DNA of 64,000 nt from JANRJY01 sp033763735 (GCA_033763735.1 JANRJY010000008.1:1-64000); one strand, 5' to 3'. Positions 25,338 through 34,887 are shown, counted from the stretch's first letter. Notes: generated by a model from the letters alone, not told the origin. A program made the numbers and translations.

Positions 25338-27878
25338 CTATTGCTTAATTACTTTTTTGACTTGCGTACTCCCTTGATTAATAAGCTTAACCGTATATAC
25401 GCCAAGCGAATTAATATTCGTTACGCTTACTTCATTCATTCCTTCATTTTTGGATTGCCCGGAATTAGTATAAACCAGATTACCTATGACATCAAATATG
25501 AAAAGAGTATAACTTTCATCCTTACCCAACTCAAACCGCACATTCAATTCATTATTAAATGGATTAGGGAACACTGAAAATTCATTATTATACTCAAATG
25601 GATTTTCGGGTGCTTCCAATCTTAAACCAGGAGTAGTTGTGCCACACACTTGATAGGTAGTAATGGTTAAAGGAAAGACATTTATTGAAGCATTACCTAT
25701 TCCTTGTCCAAATCCACTATTCTCATCACTCGCTCTATAATAGTTCCAGCTGCCAGTAAGTGATGTGGCAGCATATAATTGAAATGGCACATTGATAAAC
25801 ACATTCGCAGCAGGTACTGTTGTGTTACCTTGGTTGGCAAAGCCAGGCACTGTACCCGTGGTAGAGGTTACAAAACCATAGGTGGTGTTTTTGAATGTAT
25901 TACAAGTTATTTGTGCTTTGCAATATAAATCCGTACCATCAATGGCAATAAAGTTATTGACAAAATAGTTTTGCTTTACCTGTATCAAGCCAAAATTACA
26001 TCCTCGATTGAGCATACCTTTGTACATACCTGATATTGTATTGTGTTCGATAAATACATTGTAAAATGGGGTACCACCCGGACAAGTAAGGTCGATACCA
26101 TATGGAGAATAGCCATCAGTGGGCACTGTTCCTGGGTTATATATGTAATTGCGCTCAATGTGAAAATCTCCAAAACAATCAATAGCCCTTAGAGAAATGC
26201 CTGATGCCGAATTGGCGTTGTAATCAAGCTTAATAGTATTGCCTACAAGATATGAACTTGGAATGCCCGGGTTATACGAGTTAATGGTATATCGCCAAAT
26301 ATCAAATGTGTTATTGATTAAGTTAATGCGACTTGCTCCATAAAATCTTACTCCAAACTCTCCTTTATTGAATAAATTTCCTGAAACAGTCATATATTGA
26401 GTGTCTGCATTTTCAAATCGAAGTAATGTTGAACTTGTTACCGAAATACAAGGTATCAAAATATTATCACATCCCAATACATTATTACGGATATAATTGC
26501 CTCCACCCATGGTAGTGGGATAAGTACTTTTAATAATAAATGAGTGGTCATTTCCTTGAATTACAGAGTTTTCAACTCTAATTAATGAGCGAGGGTCTGT
26601 ATATATTGAATAAATTCCACCCTTTACCAAAGAAGGCGTTCCTGTAACAACATCAGAAGTCATCACAATGCCTGAATTTGAAGTTATATATACACCCCAA
26701 AAAGGGCTCGGACATAGGTTTACAATTTGTCCTCCAGTGATGCTTAAAACGGCATTGTCAAGGCTAATATTATATGTAGGTCCCACATTCAGTGATGAAC
26801 CAAATGGCAATAAAAAGTTACCATTACTTAAAGTTACATTGCCATTAACTTGATAGCTACCATTAAACACGATTGTACTTCCACCTGCATTTATTGTAGA
26901 TACTACAGTACCATTGCCAATAGTACTTGGCAGCGTAGTATTGCTGTAAAAATCACCACAGCAAATATTACTACTCACGCTTATCACCCTACTTTGGTTT
27001 GTAACTCCTGTACAAAGTCCTCCGGTAATACTTACTGTAATGGTGGCTGTGCCATCAGTATTTCCGGTAATATTGGCATATCTGCCATTGCTCGAAACTA
27101 AACTTGCTGCACCCGTAACATTCCAAGTATAAGTAGCACCAGATATGCTATTAACCATATATGTATTTGACTTAGAGTTACATGTAATATTTGACCCTGA
27201 TATGGAACTTAGGTTTTGCGTGCCATTTATGGTACCACTAAACACCACTCCTGTCACTGTACCACATCCATTAATATTTCTGGCTACAATGTTTATTACA
27301 CCCGTAGCCGTAGGAAGCACCGAAAGGTTATTGCCATTGACAGTAATTAAAGCATTGCCCGATATGCTCCAGTTGTGCCATACGCCCGGAAGTGATGCTA
27401 CCGAATAGGTACTTAACTGGTTCAAGCATAACTGGTTGCTGCCTGATATAGTTGGGGCAGTGGATGTTCCACTAATAATCAATGAAGATACGGTTCGAAC
27501 GGCACTGGCACAAGCTGTACGTGCAACATTGTCGCTGTAAAGCGAAATAATGGCTGTACCCAAAACGGTTGTGGGCTGCAATAAAGCAGTTCCTAAAATA
27601 GACTGGTTGGTAGGGCTTGTCCATCCAGACCATATAGGTGAAATGGTATATGGAACATTAACAGACCACATATTGCGGAAATAGCCATAATTAGGCGTGC
27701 CTGTAAAAGTAGCTGTGGTATTAATGCAAATACTAGGTGGACCTGATACATTGGGTTGAGCGGGTGTTTCAAATTCGGTAAATGTAAACACCGCAGAAGT
27801 AGTTGTACCACAACCATTAATCGCTCGTACTACAATATTGACGTTATTAATGCCGGAGGCGGTAGGTATCAAAGTCAT
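25338..27878 (-). CDS. 5'-truncated T9SS protein with PKD-like repeats and beta-helix
   Basis: 846 residues from the first ATG (27876-27878), but it has no signal peptide and begins in the middle of a PKD-like repeat (IPTASGINNVNIVVRAINGCG). Further PKD-like repeats follow to ~300, then a right-handed beta-helix-like region (~330-720, with NLINNTFDIWRY and VFIEHNTISGMYKGM) and a C-terminal sorting domain (VFPNPFNNELNVRFE ... VIKQ). The frame runs about 13 codons upstream of the ATG, still in repeat sequence (KFSISSGNS), then meets a stop at the junction with unrelated sequence near 27890. Without a signal peptide the product could not reach the T9SS, so this is probably a non-functional remnant of a longer gene. 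Confidence 0.75.
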   Translation of the reverse strand: MTLIPTASGINNVNIVVRAINGCGTTTSAVFTFTEFETPAQPNVSGPPSICINTTATFTGTPNYGYFRNMWSVNVPYTISPIWSGWTSPTNQSILGTALLQPTTVLGTAIISLYSDNVARTACASAVRTVSSLIISGTSTAPTISGSNQLCLNQLSTYSVASLPGVWHNWSISGNALITVNGNNLSVLPTATGVINIVARNINGCGTVTGVVFSGTINGTQNLSSISGSNITCNSKSNTYMVNSISGATYTWNVTGAASLVSSNGRYANITGNTDGTATITVSITGGLCTGVTNQSRVISVSSNICCGDFYSNTTLPSTIGNGTVVSTINAGGSTIVFNGSYQVNGNVTLSNGNFLLPFGSSLNVGPTYNISLDNAVLSITGGQIVNLCPSPFWGVYITSNSGIVMTSDVVTGTPSLVKGGIYSIYTDPRSLIRVENSVIQGNDHSFIIKSTYPTTMGGGNYIRNNVLGCDNILIPCISVTSSTLLRFENADTQYMTVSGNLFNKGEFGVRFYGASRINLINNTFDIWRYTINSYNPGIPSSYLVGNTIKLDYNANSASGISLRAIDCFGDFHIERNYIYNPGTVPTDGYSPYGIDLTCPGGTPFYNVFIEHNTISGMYKGMLNRGCNFGLIQVKQNYFVNNFIAIDGTDLYCKAQITCNTFKNTTYGFVTSTTGTVPGFANQGNTTVPAANVFINVPFQLYAATSLTGSWNYYRASDENSGFGQGIGNASINVFPLTITTYQVCGTTTPGLRLEAPENPFEYNNEFSVFPNPFNNELNVRFELGKDESYTLFIFDVIGNLVYTNSGQSKNEGMNEVSVTNINSLGVYTVKLINQGSTQVKKVIKQ

Positions 27879-27891
27879 GCTGTTTCCGGAA

Positions 27892-28050
27892 GATATTGAA
27901 AACTTTACTACCGCTAATTTTTTTAGTAATTACAGACAAGCTATTGACATCAACCACAACTACTTTCCTGTAGAATTAAAATCGCTTTATGAGGATAAAA
28001 TCAAACTTTTAAAAGAAAAGGTTAAGTTTTTGGAAATGCAAGGGAAGTAG
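27892..28050 (+). pseudogene. C-terminal remnant of a small DNA-binding protein gene
   Basis: From about 27892 the plus strand reads ENFTTANFFSNYRQAIDIN then FPVELKSLYEDKIKLLKEK to a TAG at 28048-28050. The LYEDKIKLLKEKV coiled tail resembles the end of small Xre-type regulators of Bacteroidota. No helix-turn-helix part is present; upstream sequence is the antisense of the truncated T9SS gene. The assignment is tentative. Confidence 0.35.
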
Positions 28051-28219
28051 GCGCTACCTGAAATTGATAAATTCAATTACAACTATATAAAATACAGAGT
28101 GATGCTTTTTTGGGTTTAGTATTTCTAAGTTTCAAGTAAGTTTAATCAAAACCACGAAAGCAAAAATTTAATCTGCGACTGCAAAAGCAAGCATAGATTA
28201 TATGTCCATTTAAAAATTT

Positions 28220-28714
28220 CTAAATTTTAACAGCCTCCAAGGGATCAAGGCACTCTTTTAATAATTTCTTATTTGTTTTTTTAAGTATTGGGTGCTTGAA
28301 ATCAGGTGCAATTTCACAAAGGGGAAGTAAAACAAACTTTCTATTTTGTATTTCCGGATGAGGCACAATTAAATCAGGGGTATTAATGATTGTGTTGTCA
28401 AAAAATAGAATATCTAAATCTATCGTTCTCGGGCCCCATTTTTCTGTTCGTATTCGACCTAATTTTAACTCTATTTCGAGTAAAACATGTAATACAAAAG
28501 TGACCTTAAAAGATGTTCGAAGTTCAATTACCTGATTTAAAAAATCGGGTTGGTGCGTATTACCCCAGGCTTTGGTATTATATAAGTGCGATGCTTTAGA
28601 AACCTTTCCTAATTTTTGGTCAATCAGTAAAATGGCTTTATTCAAATTGGCTTGTTTGTCGCCAACATTGCTTCCTAAGCCTATATACACTGTATGAGAG
28701 GCATCGGACAGCAT
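28220..28714 (-). CDS. folK: HPPK: 6-hydroxymethyl-dihydropterin pyrophosphokinase
   Basis: 164 residues. The HPPK signatures are complete: YIGLGSNVGDK at the N-terminus, Trp/Phe pterin-binding region (SHLYNTKAWGN) and WGPRTIDLDILFFD in the centre, then VPHPEIQNRKFVLLPL. The cytosolic enzyme transfers pyrophosphate from ATP to 6-hydroxymethyl-7,8-dihydropterin in folate synthesis. It follows a small lipoprotein gene by eight bases and is probably cotranscribed with it. Confidence 0.93.
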   Translation of the reverse strand: MLSDASHTVYIGLGSNVGDKQANLNKAILLIDQKLGKVSKASHLYNTKAWGNTHQPDFLNQVIELRTSFKVTFVLHVLLEIELKLGRIRTEKWGPRTIDLDILFFDNTIINTPDLIVPHPEIQNRKFVLLPLCEIAPDFKHPILKKTNKKLLKECLDPLEAVKI

Positions 28715-28722
28715 TTCATTGA

Positions 28723-28968
28723 TTACTTGCCACTTACCAACTCGGCTTCAACTACATTAGCTCTGAATTCAGAAGCTTTTTTCACGGTTTCAGCAGTTGC
28801 ATCAGGATATTTATTTGCCAATTGGCGTGGAGGACCATCTATATCACCATACACATATTTGTCGGCAGGTCTGGCATCGTCAATTTTAAGTTTTGCATAT
28901 TGTGCGCCACAAGAAAATGTAAGTGTAGCAATAAAAGTAAGGGATACGATTTGTGTGATTTTCATCAT
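28723..28968 (-). CDS. Small lipoprotein of unknown function
   Basis: 81 residues. The lipobox TFSC (Cys20) follows a hydrophobic signal; a second ATG one codon later is an alternative start. The mature ~60 residues are polar (YVYGDIDGPPRQLANKYPDA, EFRANVVEAELVSGK). I recognise no domain. The length, signal sequence and tight spacing to folK support a real gene. Confidence 0.6.
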   Translation of the reverse strand: MMKITQIVSLTFIATLTFSCGAQYAKLKIDDARPADKYVYGDIDGPPRQLANKYPDATAETVKKASEFRANVVEAELVSGK

Positions 28969-29035
28969 TATCTTATTTTATGTGAGCAAATTAAAAGATT
29001 TATTTGAAACTTTAAAAACATCCTTATCGAAACAA

Positions 29036-30322
29036 TTATAAATTTTTAATGGATTTGGTATGTGCTTCCACTATTTCTTCAATGATTTCATCTGTAATTG
29101 CAGTAGAAACAAACAAACTTTCATACTGCGAGGGTGCCAAATACACGCCTTTGTCCAGCATTTCATTAAAATATTTTGCAAATAATTTTAAGTCTGAGGT
29201 TTTGGCAGTTTCAAAATTTGTAACCTTTTGATTCGTAAAAAATAGACTATACATGGAACCTACTTGATTTATTGTAAAATCTAAGCCTGCATCCTTGTTG
29301 GCTTTTGTAATTCCGGAAGTTAGTTTTTGGGTGTTCTTATTTAAGATCTGATAAATTTCAGTGTGCGATTTTAAGTAATTCAATATAGCCAATCCAGCTG
29401 CCATTGCTACCGGATTGCCCGATAGTGTACCTGCTTGATATACTTTGCCAACCGGTGATACAAATTGCATTATTTCTTTTTTGCCTCCATAAGCACCTAC
29501 AGGTAGTCCACCTCCTATAATTTTACCCATTGTTGTAAGGTCCGGAGTAATATTAAATAACTCTTGAGCACCTCCCGGAGCAAGTCTGAAACCCGTCATT
29601 ACCTCATCAAATATTAATAAGATATTATTTTTCGTACATAAATCTCTAAGTCCCTGCAAAAAACCTGGTTCCGGGGGTACACAACCCATATTTCCAACTA
29701 CCGGCTCAACAATAATGCAAGCAATCTGGCTTTTATTTGCCTCAATTAATTGATTTACAAATTCAAGATTGTTGTATGGGGCGGTTAAAGTGTCGTTAGC
29801 AACTCCTTGAGTTACTCCCAAACTATCGGGTTCTCCATTGGTAATTGCTCCACTGCCTGCGGCTATCAGAAAACTATCACCATGTCCATGATAACATCCT
29901 TCAAACTTTATTATCTTATTTCTGCCTGTATATCCTCTTGCCAATCGAATGGCCGCCATACATGCCTCTGTGCCTGAATTCACCATTCGTACCATTTCTA
30001 CTGAAGGAATCATCGAAATAATTAATTCAGCCATTGCATATTCCCGTTCTCCGGGAGCACCAAAAGAAGTAGAACCTTTTACAGCTTCAATAATGGCATC
30101 TTCAATTTCCGAAAATCCATGTCCAAGTATCATTGGTCCCCAAGAGCCAATCAGGTCGATATATCTATTACCATCAACATCGTACAAATACGGTCCTTTG
30201 GCCTTTGACATAAATACAGGCGTTCCGCCAACCGACTTGAATGCTCTTACAGGAGAATTAACTCCTCCGGGAATTATCGTTTGTGATTTTTGAAAATATG
30301 CTGCACTTTTTAATCTATTCAT
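29036..30322 (-). CDS. hemL: Glutamate-1-semialdehyde 2,1-aminomutase
   Basis: 428 residues, class III PLP aminotransferase fold. Visible motifs are PGGVNSPVRAFKSVGG at the N-terminus, NSGTEACMAAIRLARG, FEGCYHGHGDSFL, IFDEVMTGFR and the PLP-lysine motif TMGKIIGGGLPVGAYGG, then QAGTLSGNPVAMAAGL. The enzyme makes 5-aminolevulinate from glutamate-1-semialdehyde in the C5 haem pathway, in the cytosol. It lies four bases downstream of the TPR/binding-protein gene and is probably cotranscribed with it; other hem genes are not in the window. Confidence 0.95.
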   Translation of the reverse strand: MNRLKSAAYFQKSQTIIPGGVNSPVRAFKSVGGTPVFMSKAKGPYLYDVDGNRYIDLIGSWGPMILGHGFSEIEDAIIEAVKGSTSFGAPGEREYAMAELIISMIPSVEMVRMVNSGTEACMAAIRLARGYTGRNKIIKFEGCYHGHGDSFLIAAGSGAITNGEPDSLGVTQGVANDTLTAPYNNLEFVNQLIEANKSQIACIIVEPVVGNMGCVPPEPGFLQGLRDLCTKNNILLIFDEVMTGFRLAPGGAQELFNITPDLTTMGKIIGGGLPVGAYGGKKEIMQFVSPVGKVYQAGTLSGNPVAMAAGLAILNYLKSHTEIYQILNKNTQKLTSGITKANKDAGLDFTINQVGSMYSLFFTNQKVTNFETAKTSDLKLFAKYFNEMLDKGVYLAPSQYESLFVSTAITDEIIEEIVEAHTKSIKNL

Positions 30323-30326
30323 TCAA

Positions 30327-32018
30327 TTATTTTGGAGGATTTGCCAGTATAAGTTTATAATCTTCAATTTTTACAATGGGAACAAATGCATTGTCGTTTT
30401 GCCCATTATACCAAATGTAACTGTATGCATACGCCTTTTGTAATTTGGCATCACGTATTGTATTTGAAGTAATATTATTAGGTTGATTAAGTAGATTTTT
30501 GCCATAAAATAACATCAAATCATATCCCAAATAAGCATATGAAGAAGGAGGAAGACCCATTTTGTCAAAATAATTATAATAAAATGATGCATTTGGTACA
30601 CTATCACGCATAATGTAATCAGGGGCAATAAAATGAGTATTGTGAAGTGCAAACTGTCCAGGACTAATCGAAGCAAAATCGAGCCAAGAGGCAGGAGCAA
30701 TAATTGGAATATCTTTGGCCGTTAGCTTTGGTCCGAGCAGGTCTTCTTTTTTCTTTTTGTCTTCTTCTTCTTTTTTGCGTTCTTCATCAGAACGGGTGTC
30801 TTTATAAGTGGCGGTGCGTTCAACCAAAACCGTTTCAAAATAAGTGTATATATTGGCAGCCAAAGTTGGATCTGAGGAAGAAACAAATACATGACCTACA
30901 GTGTCAATCACAGGGAATAGCTTATTCATAATAGGTCCAAAATAATTGCTGATTTCTTTGGGTAATTTTCTGAAAAGCAAAACGTTGCCTCCTATTGCTT
31001 CATATTCCGATCGATATGCCTTAGCTATTAGCGAATCAGCCAATTCATTACCATAAATAATAACACAATTAGATTTGCGGGTAAAATTTTGAAATGCAAA
31101 GTCTGCCGAATTTCTACCCATAGTTTCATACCCTGGTTTCCATAAAAAATAATTGGGGTTAAACAAAGAATTGAACGCATTATTGCTCAATGGATTAATT
31201 ACAATTACATTTTTATCTTTTGAAAATCGACTAATAATAGGTTGTTGCACCGCGAATAAAGGTCCTATAACTAAATCAAAATTCTTAGAATTAGTATCAT
31301 TCACAAATTCTAAAACTTTAGTTGTATCTTTTCCGGAATCAAAAGGATAAAGTTTCAATTTTGAACCACGTTTGTTAAGTGAATCTGCGGCCAATTGTAT
31401 ACCCAAATATAATTCAGCTATAAAGTTATTTTTAAATGCAAGTTCGTAAGGTAGCAACAATGCCACCTTGATTTCTTTTTGTATGGTCAAAGCCTGACGA
31501 TTTGTTCGCATTTGTTGTAAAACACGGTCGTAAGGGAATCTTTCTGTAAGATAATCTATATTGTCAGTTGTTAATTTATCAAGATAATTTGCTTTGGCTT
31601 GGTCCGCTATTAATTGAATCTGAGGGTCAGTAATTTTATTTAAAAGTGTGAGTGCATCAATTTGATTATTTGAGTCGAATTGAACTATTGCTTTTAGATA
31701 ATATGCTAAACTTAAGTCTTTCCAATTCGGATACTTTGAAATCAAAAGGTAGAGTACAAAATTAGCATCCTTATAACTTTGGTTTCGATAATAAGAAAGT
31801 GCTAAGTAATAATGTACAACCGGCATTTGATCATTGGCAGGATATTTTTTAATCAATTCCGAAAAAATTGCAGTTGATTCGTTATATTTCGACAAATTAA
31901 ATTGCTCTTTTCCTAAATTAAACTGTCTGATAAACTCGTTATTTTGAGCATAAGCAGGTGAAATGAAAAATAACACCGACAAAATAGATAATAAAATTAG
32001 GTTACTTTTTGAATACAT
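30327..32018 (-). CDS. TPR plus periplasmic-binding-protein-like (LpoA/receptor ligand-binding) protein
   Basis: 563 residues. Signal peptide 1-24 (ending PAYAQ), three or four TPR-like helical repeats (~30-170), then a type I periplasmic-binding fold (VALLLPYELAF, FDLVIGPLFAVQQPIISRF, VIVINPLSNN, NCVIIYGNELADSLIAKAY, GYDLMLFYGK). This arrangement resembles LpoA-type proteins and the ABC substrate-binding-like proteins of Bacteroidota; whether it binds a ligand or tethers peptidoglycan enzymes is unknown. A highly charged insert (SDEERKKEEEDKKKKED, near residues 405-421) interrupts the fold. It is cotranscribed with hemL and divergent from the histidine kinase. Confidence 0.78.
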   Translation of the reverse strand: MYSKSNLILLSILSVLFFISPAYAQNNEFIRQFNLGKEQFNLSKYNESTAIFSELIKKYPANDQMPVVHYYLALSYYRNQSYKDANFVLYLLISKYPNWKDLSLAYYLKAIVQFDSNNQIDALTLLNKITDPQIQLIADQAKANYLDKLTTDNIDYLTERFPYDRVLQQMRTNRQALTIQKEIKVALLLPYELAFKNNFIAELYLGIQLAADSLNKRGSKLKLYPFDSGKDTTKVLEFVNDTNSKNFDLVIGPLFAVQQPIISRFSKDKNVIVINPLSNNAFNSLFNPNYFLWKPGYETMGRNSADFAFQNFTRKSNCVIIYGNELADSLIAKAYRSEYEAIGGNVLLFRKLPKEISNYFGPIMNKLFPVIDTVGHVFVSSSDPTLAANIYTYFETVLVERTATYKDTRSDEERKKEEEDKKKKEDLLGPKLTAKDIPIIAPASWLDFASISPGQFALHNTHFIAPDYIMRDSVPNASFYYNYFDKMGLPPSSYAYLGYDLMLFYGKNLLNQPNNITSNTIRDAKLQKAYAYSYIWYNGQNDNAFVPIVKIEDYKLILANPPK

Positions 32019-32064
32019 ACTTAATCACAAAATTATAAAACAAACTTTGTTACCCCTCTATCAT

Positions 32065-33336
32065 TTGAAAAATATAAGTTTTTTAATTTTTTTTCTTTCT
32101 AATGCAGCCTATCTGAATGCGGCAAATACAATTAATCTTAATATAAATTCATTTACGTTTCCTGATCCATCAAACTTTGAATATCTTGAAGATAGCGCAG
32201 GACTTTTAACTATATATGATGTGTTAAAACCTGAAATCAGTCAACAATTCGTTAATCAATCACCTGATGAATTTAGCTCAAATGAATCGTATTATTGGGT
32301 CCGATTTACCGTTACCAACCACAATACATTACCAATATTGATTGATACACATTTGCCTTTACGATGGGCAATCTTGTTTTACCCTATTTCTGGTGGTAAG
32401 TTCACCGCTGATACTTCGGGCTTACATTACCAACAACAATACAAAAAACTAACTTCAAGAGTGGAAACTTTTTATATTCCACGATCGGAATTTCCGGTTA
32501 CTTATTATTTAAGGGTACTGAAACTCAACCCGGGAGTTATTTATTTTTCATTTAAACCACTGTCGTATTATGTAAGTTATGAAAATATTCAGGCAATTCT
32601 CATCGGAATTAAATTCGGAATTATTGGACTTGTTGCCATATATTCGTTTGTTTTGTTTGGACGACTAAGACAACGTTATTATTTATTTCTTGGCTTATTT
32701 ATAGTTTCATTCGGTATTTATGAAATTAAAGATTTAGGATATCTCAATCGATTTATATGGTGGATGGAACCAGATTGGAATACCTATTTGTCATTGTACA
32801 ATATTCCCTATTCATTTTGTACCATTTTTTTATTGTTATACATCAATAATGGACTTCAACTTACAAAATATTTGCCCTTAATATTTTGGACAAACGTAAT
32901 CCTTGTATGTTTGAAAATAGTTTTCCTTATTTCCGGAAATTTACATCTACCTATATTGCGTGAATCAATATTTGATGCAGCTTTCTTAATTCCTTCTTTG
33001 ATTGGCGGGTATTACTTAATTAACAAACAAGGAAATCAGCCGGTATTTTTCTTGCTTTCCATTTTTAGTATTTTTATTGGAATGACTTATAAAAGTTTGC
33101 CATTTTTAGGATTTTCAAATCTGGAGTATCCAAACGTTCAAAATGTATATATAGCTTCGGTAATCACCGGAATTGCATTGTTTTCATTAATGTTATCATA
33201 TAAAGTAAAGCGTCTCGAAAAATACAAAGTACAGGCAAAAGAAAAGTTAATTTTAAAGCTTAAGGAAAATGAAAAGCTAAAAGAAAAAGTAGCTCAAGAG
33301 CTTGAATTCAGAGTAAAAGAACGAACTACTGAATAG
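32065..33336 (+). CDS. 7TMR-DISM histidine kinase, N-terminal part ending at in-frame TAG
   Basis: 423 residues from TTG 32065, chosen because it gives a normal signal peptide (MKNISFLIFFLSNAA) and avoids overlap with the divergent gene; an ATG at 31963 in the same frame would add 34 residues. An extracellular 7TMR-DISMED2 domain (SYYWVRFTVTNHN, HLPLRWAILFYP) is followed by seven membrane helices (YSFVLFGRLRQRYYLFLGLF) and a coiled coil (KLKENEKLKEKVAQELE). The frame stops at TAG 33334-33336 right after VKERTTE. The same frame resumes immediately with EDKNKQLDLF and the kinase core, so the TAG splits what is otherwise one gene. Confidence 0.8.
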   Translation: MKNISFLIFFLSNAAYLNAANTINLNINSFTFPDPSNFEYLEDSAGLLTIYDVLKPEISQQFVNQSPDEFSSNESYYWVRFTVTNHNTLPILIDTHLPLRWAILFYPISGGKFTADTSGLHYQQQYKKLTSRVETFYIPRSEFPVTYYLRVLKLNPGVIYFSFKPLSYYVSYENIQAILIGIKFGIIGLVAIYSFVLFGRLRQRYYLFLGLFIVSFGIYEIKDLGYLNRFIWWMEPDWNTYLSLYNIPYSFCTIFLLLYINNGLQLTKYLPLIFWTNVILVCLKIVFLISGNLHLPILRESIFDAAFLIPSLIGGYYLINKQGNQPVFFLLSIFSIFIGMTYKSLPFLGFSNLEYPNVQNVYIASVITGIALFSLMLSYKVKRLEKYKVQAKEKLILKLKENEKLKEKVAQELEFRVKERTTE

Positions 33337-33354
33337 GAAGATAAAAATAAGCAA

Positions 33355-34011
33355 TTGGACTTGTTTGTGTACAAAAGCTCACATGATATCCGTGGACCAC
33401 TTAAATCCATCATTGGTTTAGCAAATATTTCTATTGCTGAAAAAGACAAATCTAAACTCAATGAATATTTGGAGCTTATCAAACAATGTGCTAACTCTTT
33501 AGATAAAACTGTAAATGACATATTAGAAATTGGCAAAATCAATCATGTTTCGGAATATGATAAAGAGTTAATAAAATTTGAGAAAATGATTTCTGATATT
33601 AAAACGGAGCTTTTGGCCGGACAAGAAATTGCCTTTGATATAAAAGTTAATAATTCAGAATCCTTAACATTTCATTCGGTAACTTCCTTACTCAAATCCA
33701 TATTTCAAAACTTGATTGAAAATGCTATTCGTTATAGAGACACTGGAAAAGAATATTGCTATTTGAATATCGATATAAGTGAAACTCAGGGTGGTGTTGA
33801 AATAAAATTTTCGGATAATGGAATAGGCATGGACGATATTACAATGAATAAAGTATTTGATATGTTTTATCGTCACAAAAACGACAATTCAGGCACGGGA
33901 CTCGGATTATATATAGTAAAATTATCAGTAGAAAAACTTGGTGGTAAAATAAGTGTGAAAAGTTCCTTTGGAATTGGAACAACATTTATAATTGTGTTGA
34001 AAAATGAATAA
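33355..34011 (+). CDS. 7TMR-DISM histidine kinase, kinase core after in-frame TAG
   Basis: 218 residues from TTG 33355, in the same frame as the sensor part upstream. A HisKA-like dimerization domain carries the phospho-acceptor His in YKSSHDIRGPLKSIIGL (His codon 33382-33384). The HATPase domain has the N box (NLIENAIRYRD), G1 box (DNGIGMDD) and G2 box (GTGLGLYIVK), all intact. Without suppression of the TAG this could only be made by internal initiation as a soluble kinase. No response regulator gene is adjacent. An FKBP isomerase gene follows after 63 bases with its own promoter. Confidence 0.8.
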   Translation: MDLFVYKSSHDIRGPLKSIIGLANISIAEKDKSKLNEYLELIKQCANSLDKTVNDILEIGKINHVSEYDKELIKFEKMISDIKTELLAGQEIAFDIKVNNSESLTFHSVTSLLKSIFQNLIENAIRYRDTGKEYCYLNIDISETQGGVEIKFSDNGIGMDDITMNKVFDMFYRHKNDNSGTGLGLYIVKLSVEKLGGKISVKSSFGIGTTFIIVLKNE

Positions 34012-34037
34012 AATTTTACCTGAAATCCAAATTCCTA

Positions 34038-34045
34038 TATATTTG
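34038..34045 (+). promoter_or_regulatory. TAnnTTTG promoter box of the FKBP gene
   Basis: TATATTTG, 29 bases before the ATG at 34075, matches the Bacteroidota -7 consensus. Confidence 0.5.
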
Positions 34046-34074
34046 CTTTTCTTTTAATAAAAAAACCAAATATC

Positions 34075-34809
34075 ATGAACCATTATTTTAAAAAAATAAC
34101 CTCTCTGGTATGTTTGAGTGTAGCTGTTTGCAGTATTACATTGGCACAAACTAAAAAACCGGCTCCTAAAAAAACTACTTCTTCCAAACCTCAAACTGCT
34201 TCAAAAATGAAAACTCAATCCGACAGATTCTCTTATTGCATAGGCTTAAACATTGCTCAAGGAATCAAACAACAAGGATTGGACGATTCTGTTAACGTGG
34301 CTTTTTTAGCTAAAGCTATTGAAGATGTGCTTAAAAAACGCACTTTAGACATTTCAATGGAAGAATCTCAAATGATTATTCAAAATTATTTCCAAGCACA
34401 ACAGAGCAAATCCGGTGATAAAAATTCAGTAGAAGGCAAAAAATTCCTTGCTGAAAACAAAAAGAAACCGAGTGTTGTTGAGCATCCAAGTGGATTGCAA
34501 TACATTGTGCTTAAAGAAGGAACCGGTCCAAAACCTGCGGATACCAGCAAAGTAACTACACATTATCATGGCACATTGATTGATGGTACAGTATTTGACA
34601 GTTCTGTTGAAAGAGGTCAACCTGCATCTTTTCCTGTTAATGGTGTGATTCAAGGATGGCAAATTGCTTTGAAAGAAATGAAAGTCGGTAGCAAATGGAA
34701 ATTATTTGTACCTTCAGAATTGGCTTATGGTCCTAATGGTGCAGGTCCTAAAATTGGCCCAAATACTACCTTGATATTTGAAGTTGAATTGCTTTCAATT
34801 GACAAATAA
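34075..34809 (+). CDS. Secreted FKBP-type peptidyl-prolyl isomerase
   Basis: 244 residues. A signal peptide (1-24, ending TLAQ) is followed by a Lys/Pro/Thr linker, an FkpA-like helical dimerization domain (~45-125, DRFSYCIGLNIAQGIKQQ) and an FKBP catalytic domain (~150-243) with VTTHYHGTLIDGTVFDSS, GVIQGWQIALKEM and FVPSELAYG. It should fold proteins in the periplasm by catalysing prolyl isomerization. The gene is monocistronic: a promoter box lies upstream and a strong intrinsic terminator downstream. Confidence 0.92.
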   Translation: MNHYFKKITSLVCLSVAVCSITLAQTKKPAPKKTTSSKPQTASKMKTQSDRFSYCIGLNIAQGIKQQGLDDSVNVAFLAKAIEDVLKKRTLDISMEESQMIIQNYFQAQQSKSGDKNSVEGKKFLAENKKKPSVVEHPSGLQYIVLKEGTGPKPADTSKVTTHYHGTLIDGTVFDSSVERGQPASFPVNGVIQGWQIALKEMKVGSKWKLFVPSELAYGPNGAGPKIGPNTTLIFEVELLSIDK

Positions 34810-34839
34810 TTATTAAATATTAACATATTAGTTCAATCA

Positions 34840-34876
34840 AAGGCTGTATTTGAAAAGTACAGCCTTTTTATTTTTG
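34840..34876 (+). terminator. Intrinsic terminator overlapping the next promoter
   Basis: AAGGCTGTA (34840-34848) pairs perfectly with TACAGCCTT (34858-34866) across a nine-base loop, followed by a T-rich tract. The tail includes TATTTTTG (34869-34876), a TAnnTTTG box that can serve the PhnA-domain gene starting at 34888. Confidence 0.8.
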
Positions 34877-34887
34877 TAAATAAAAAT

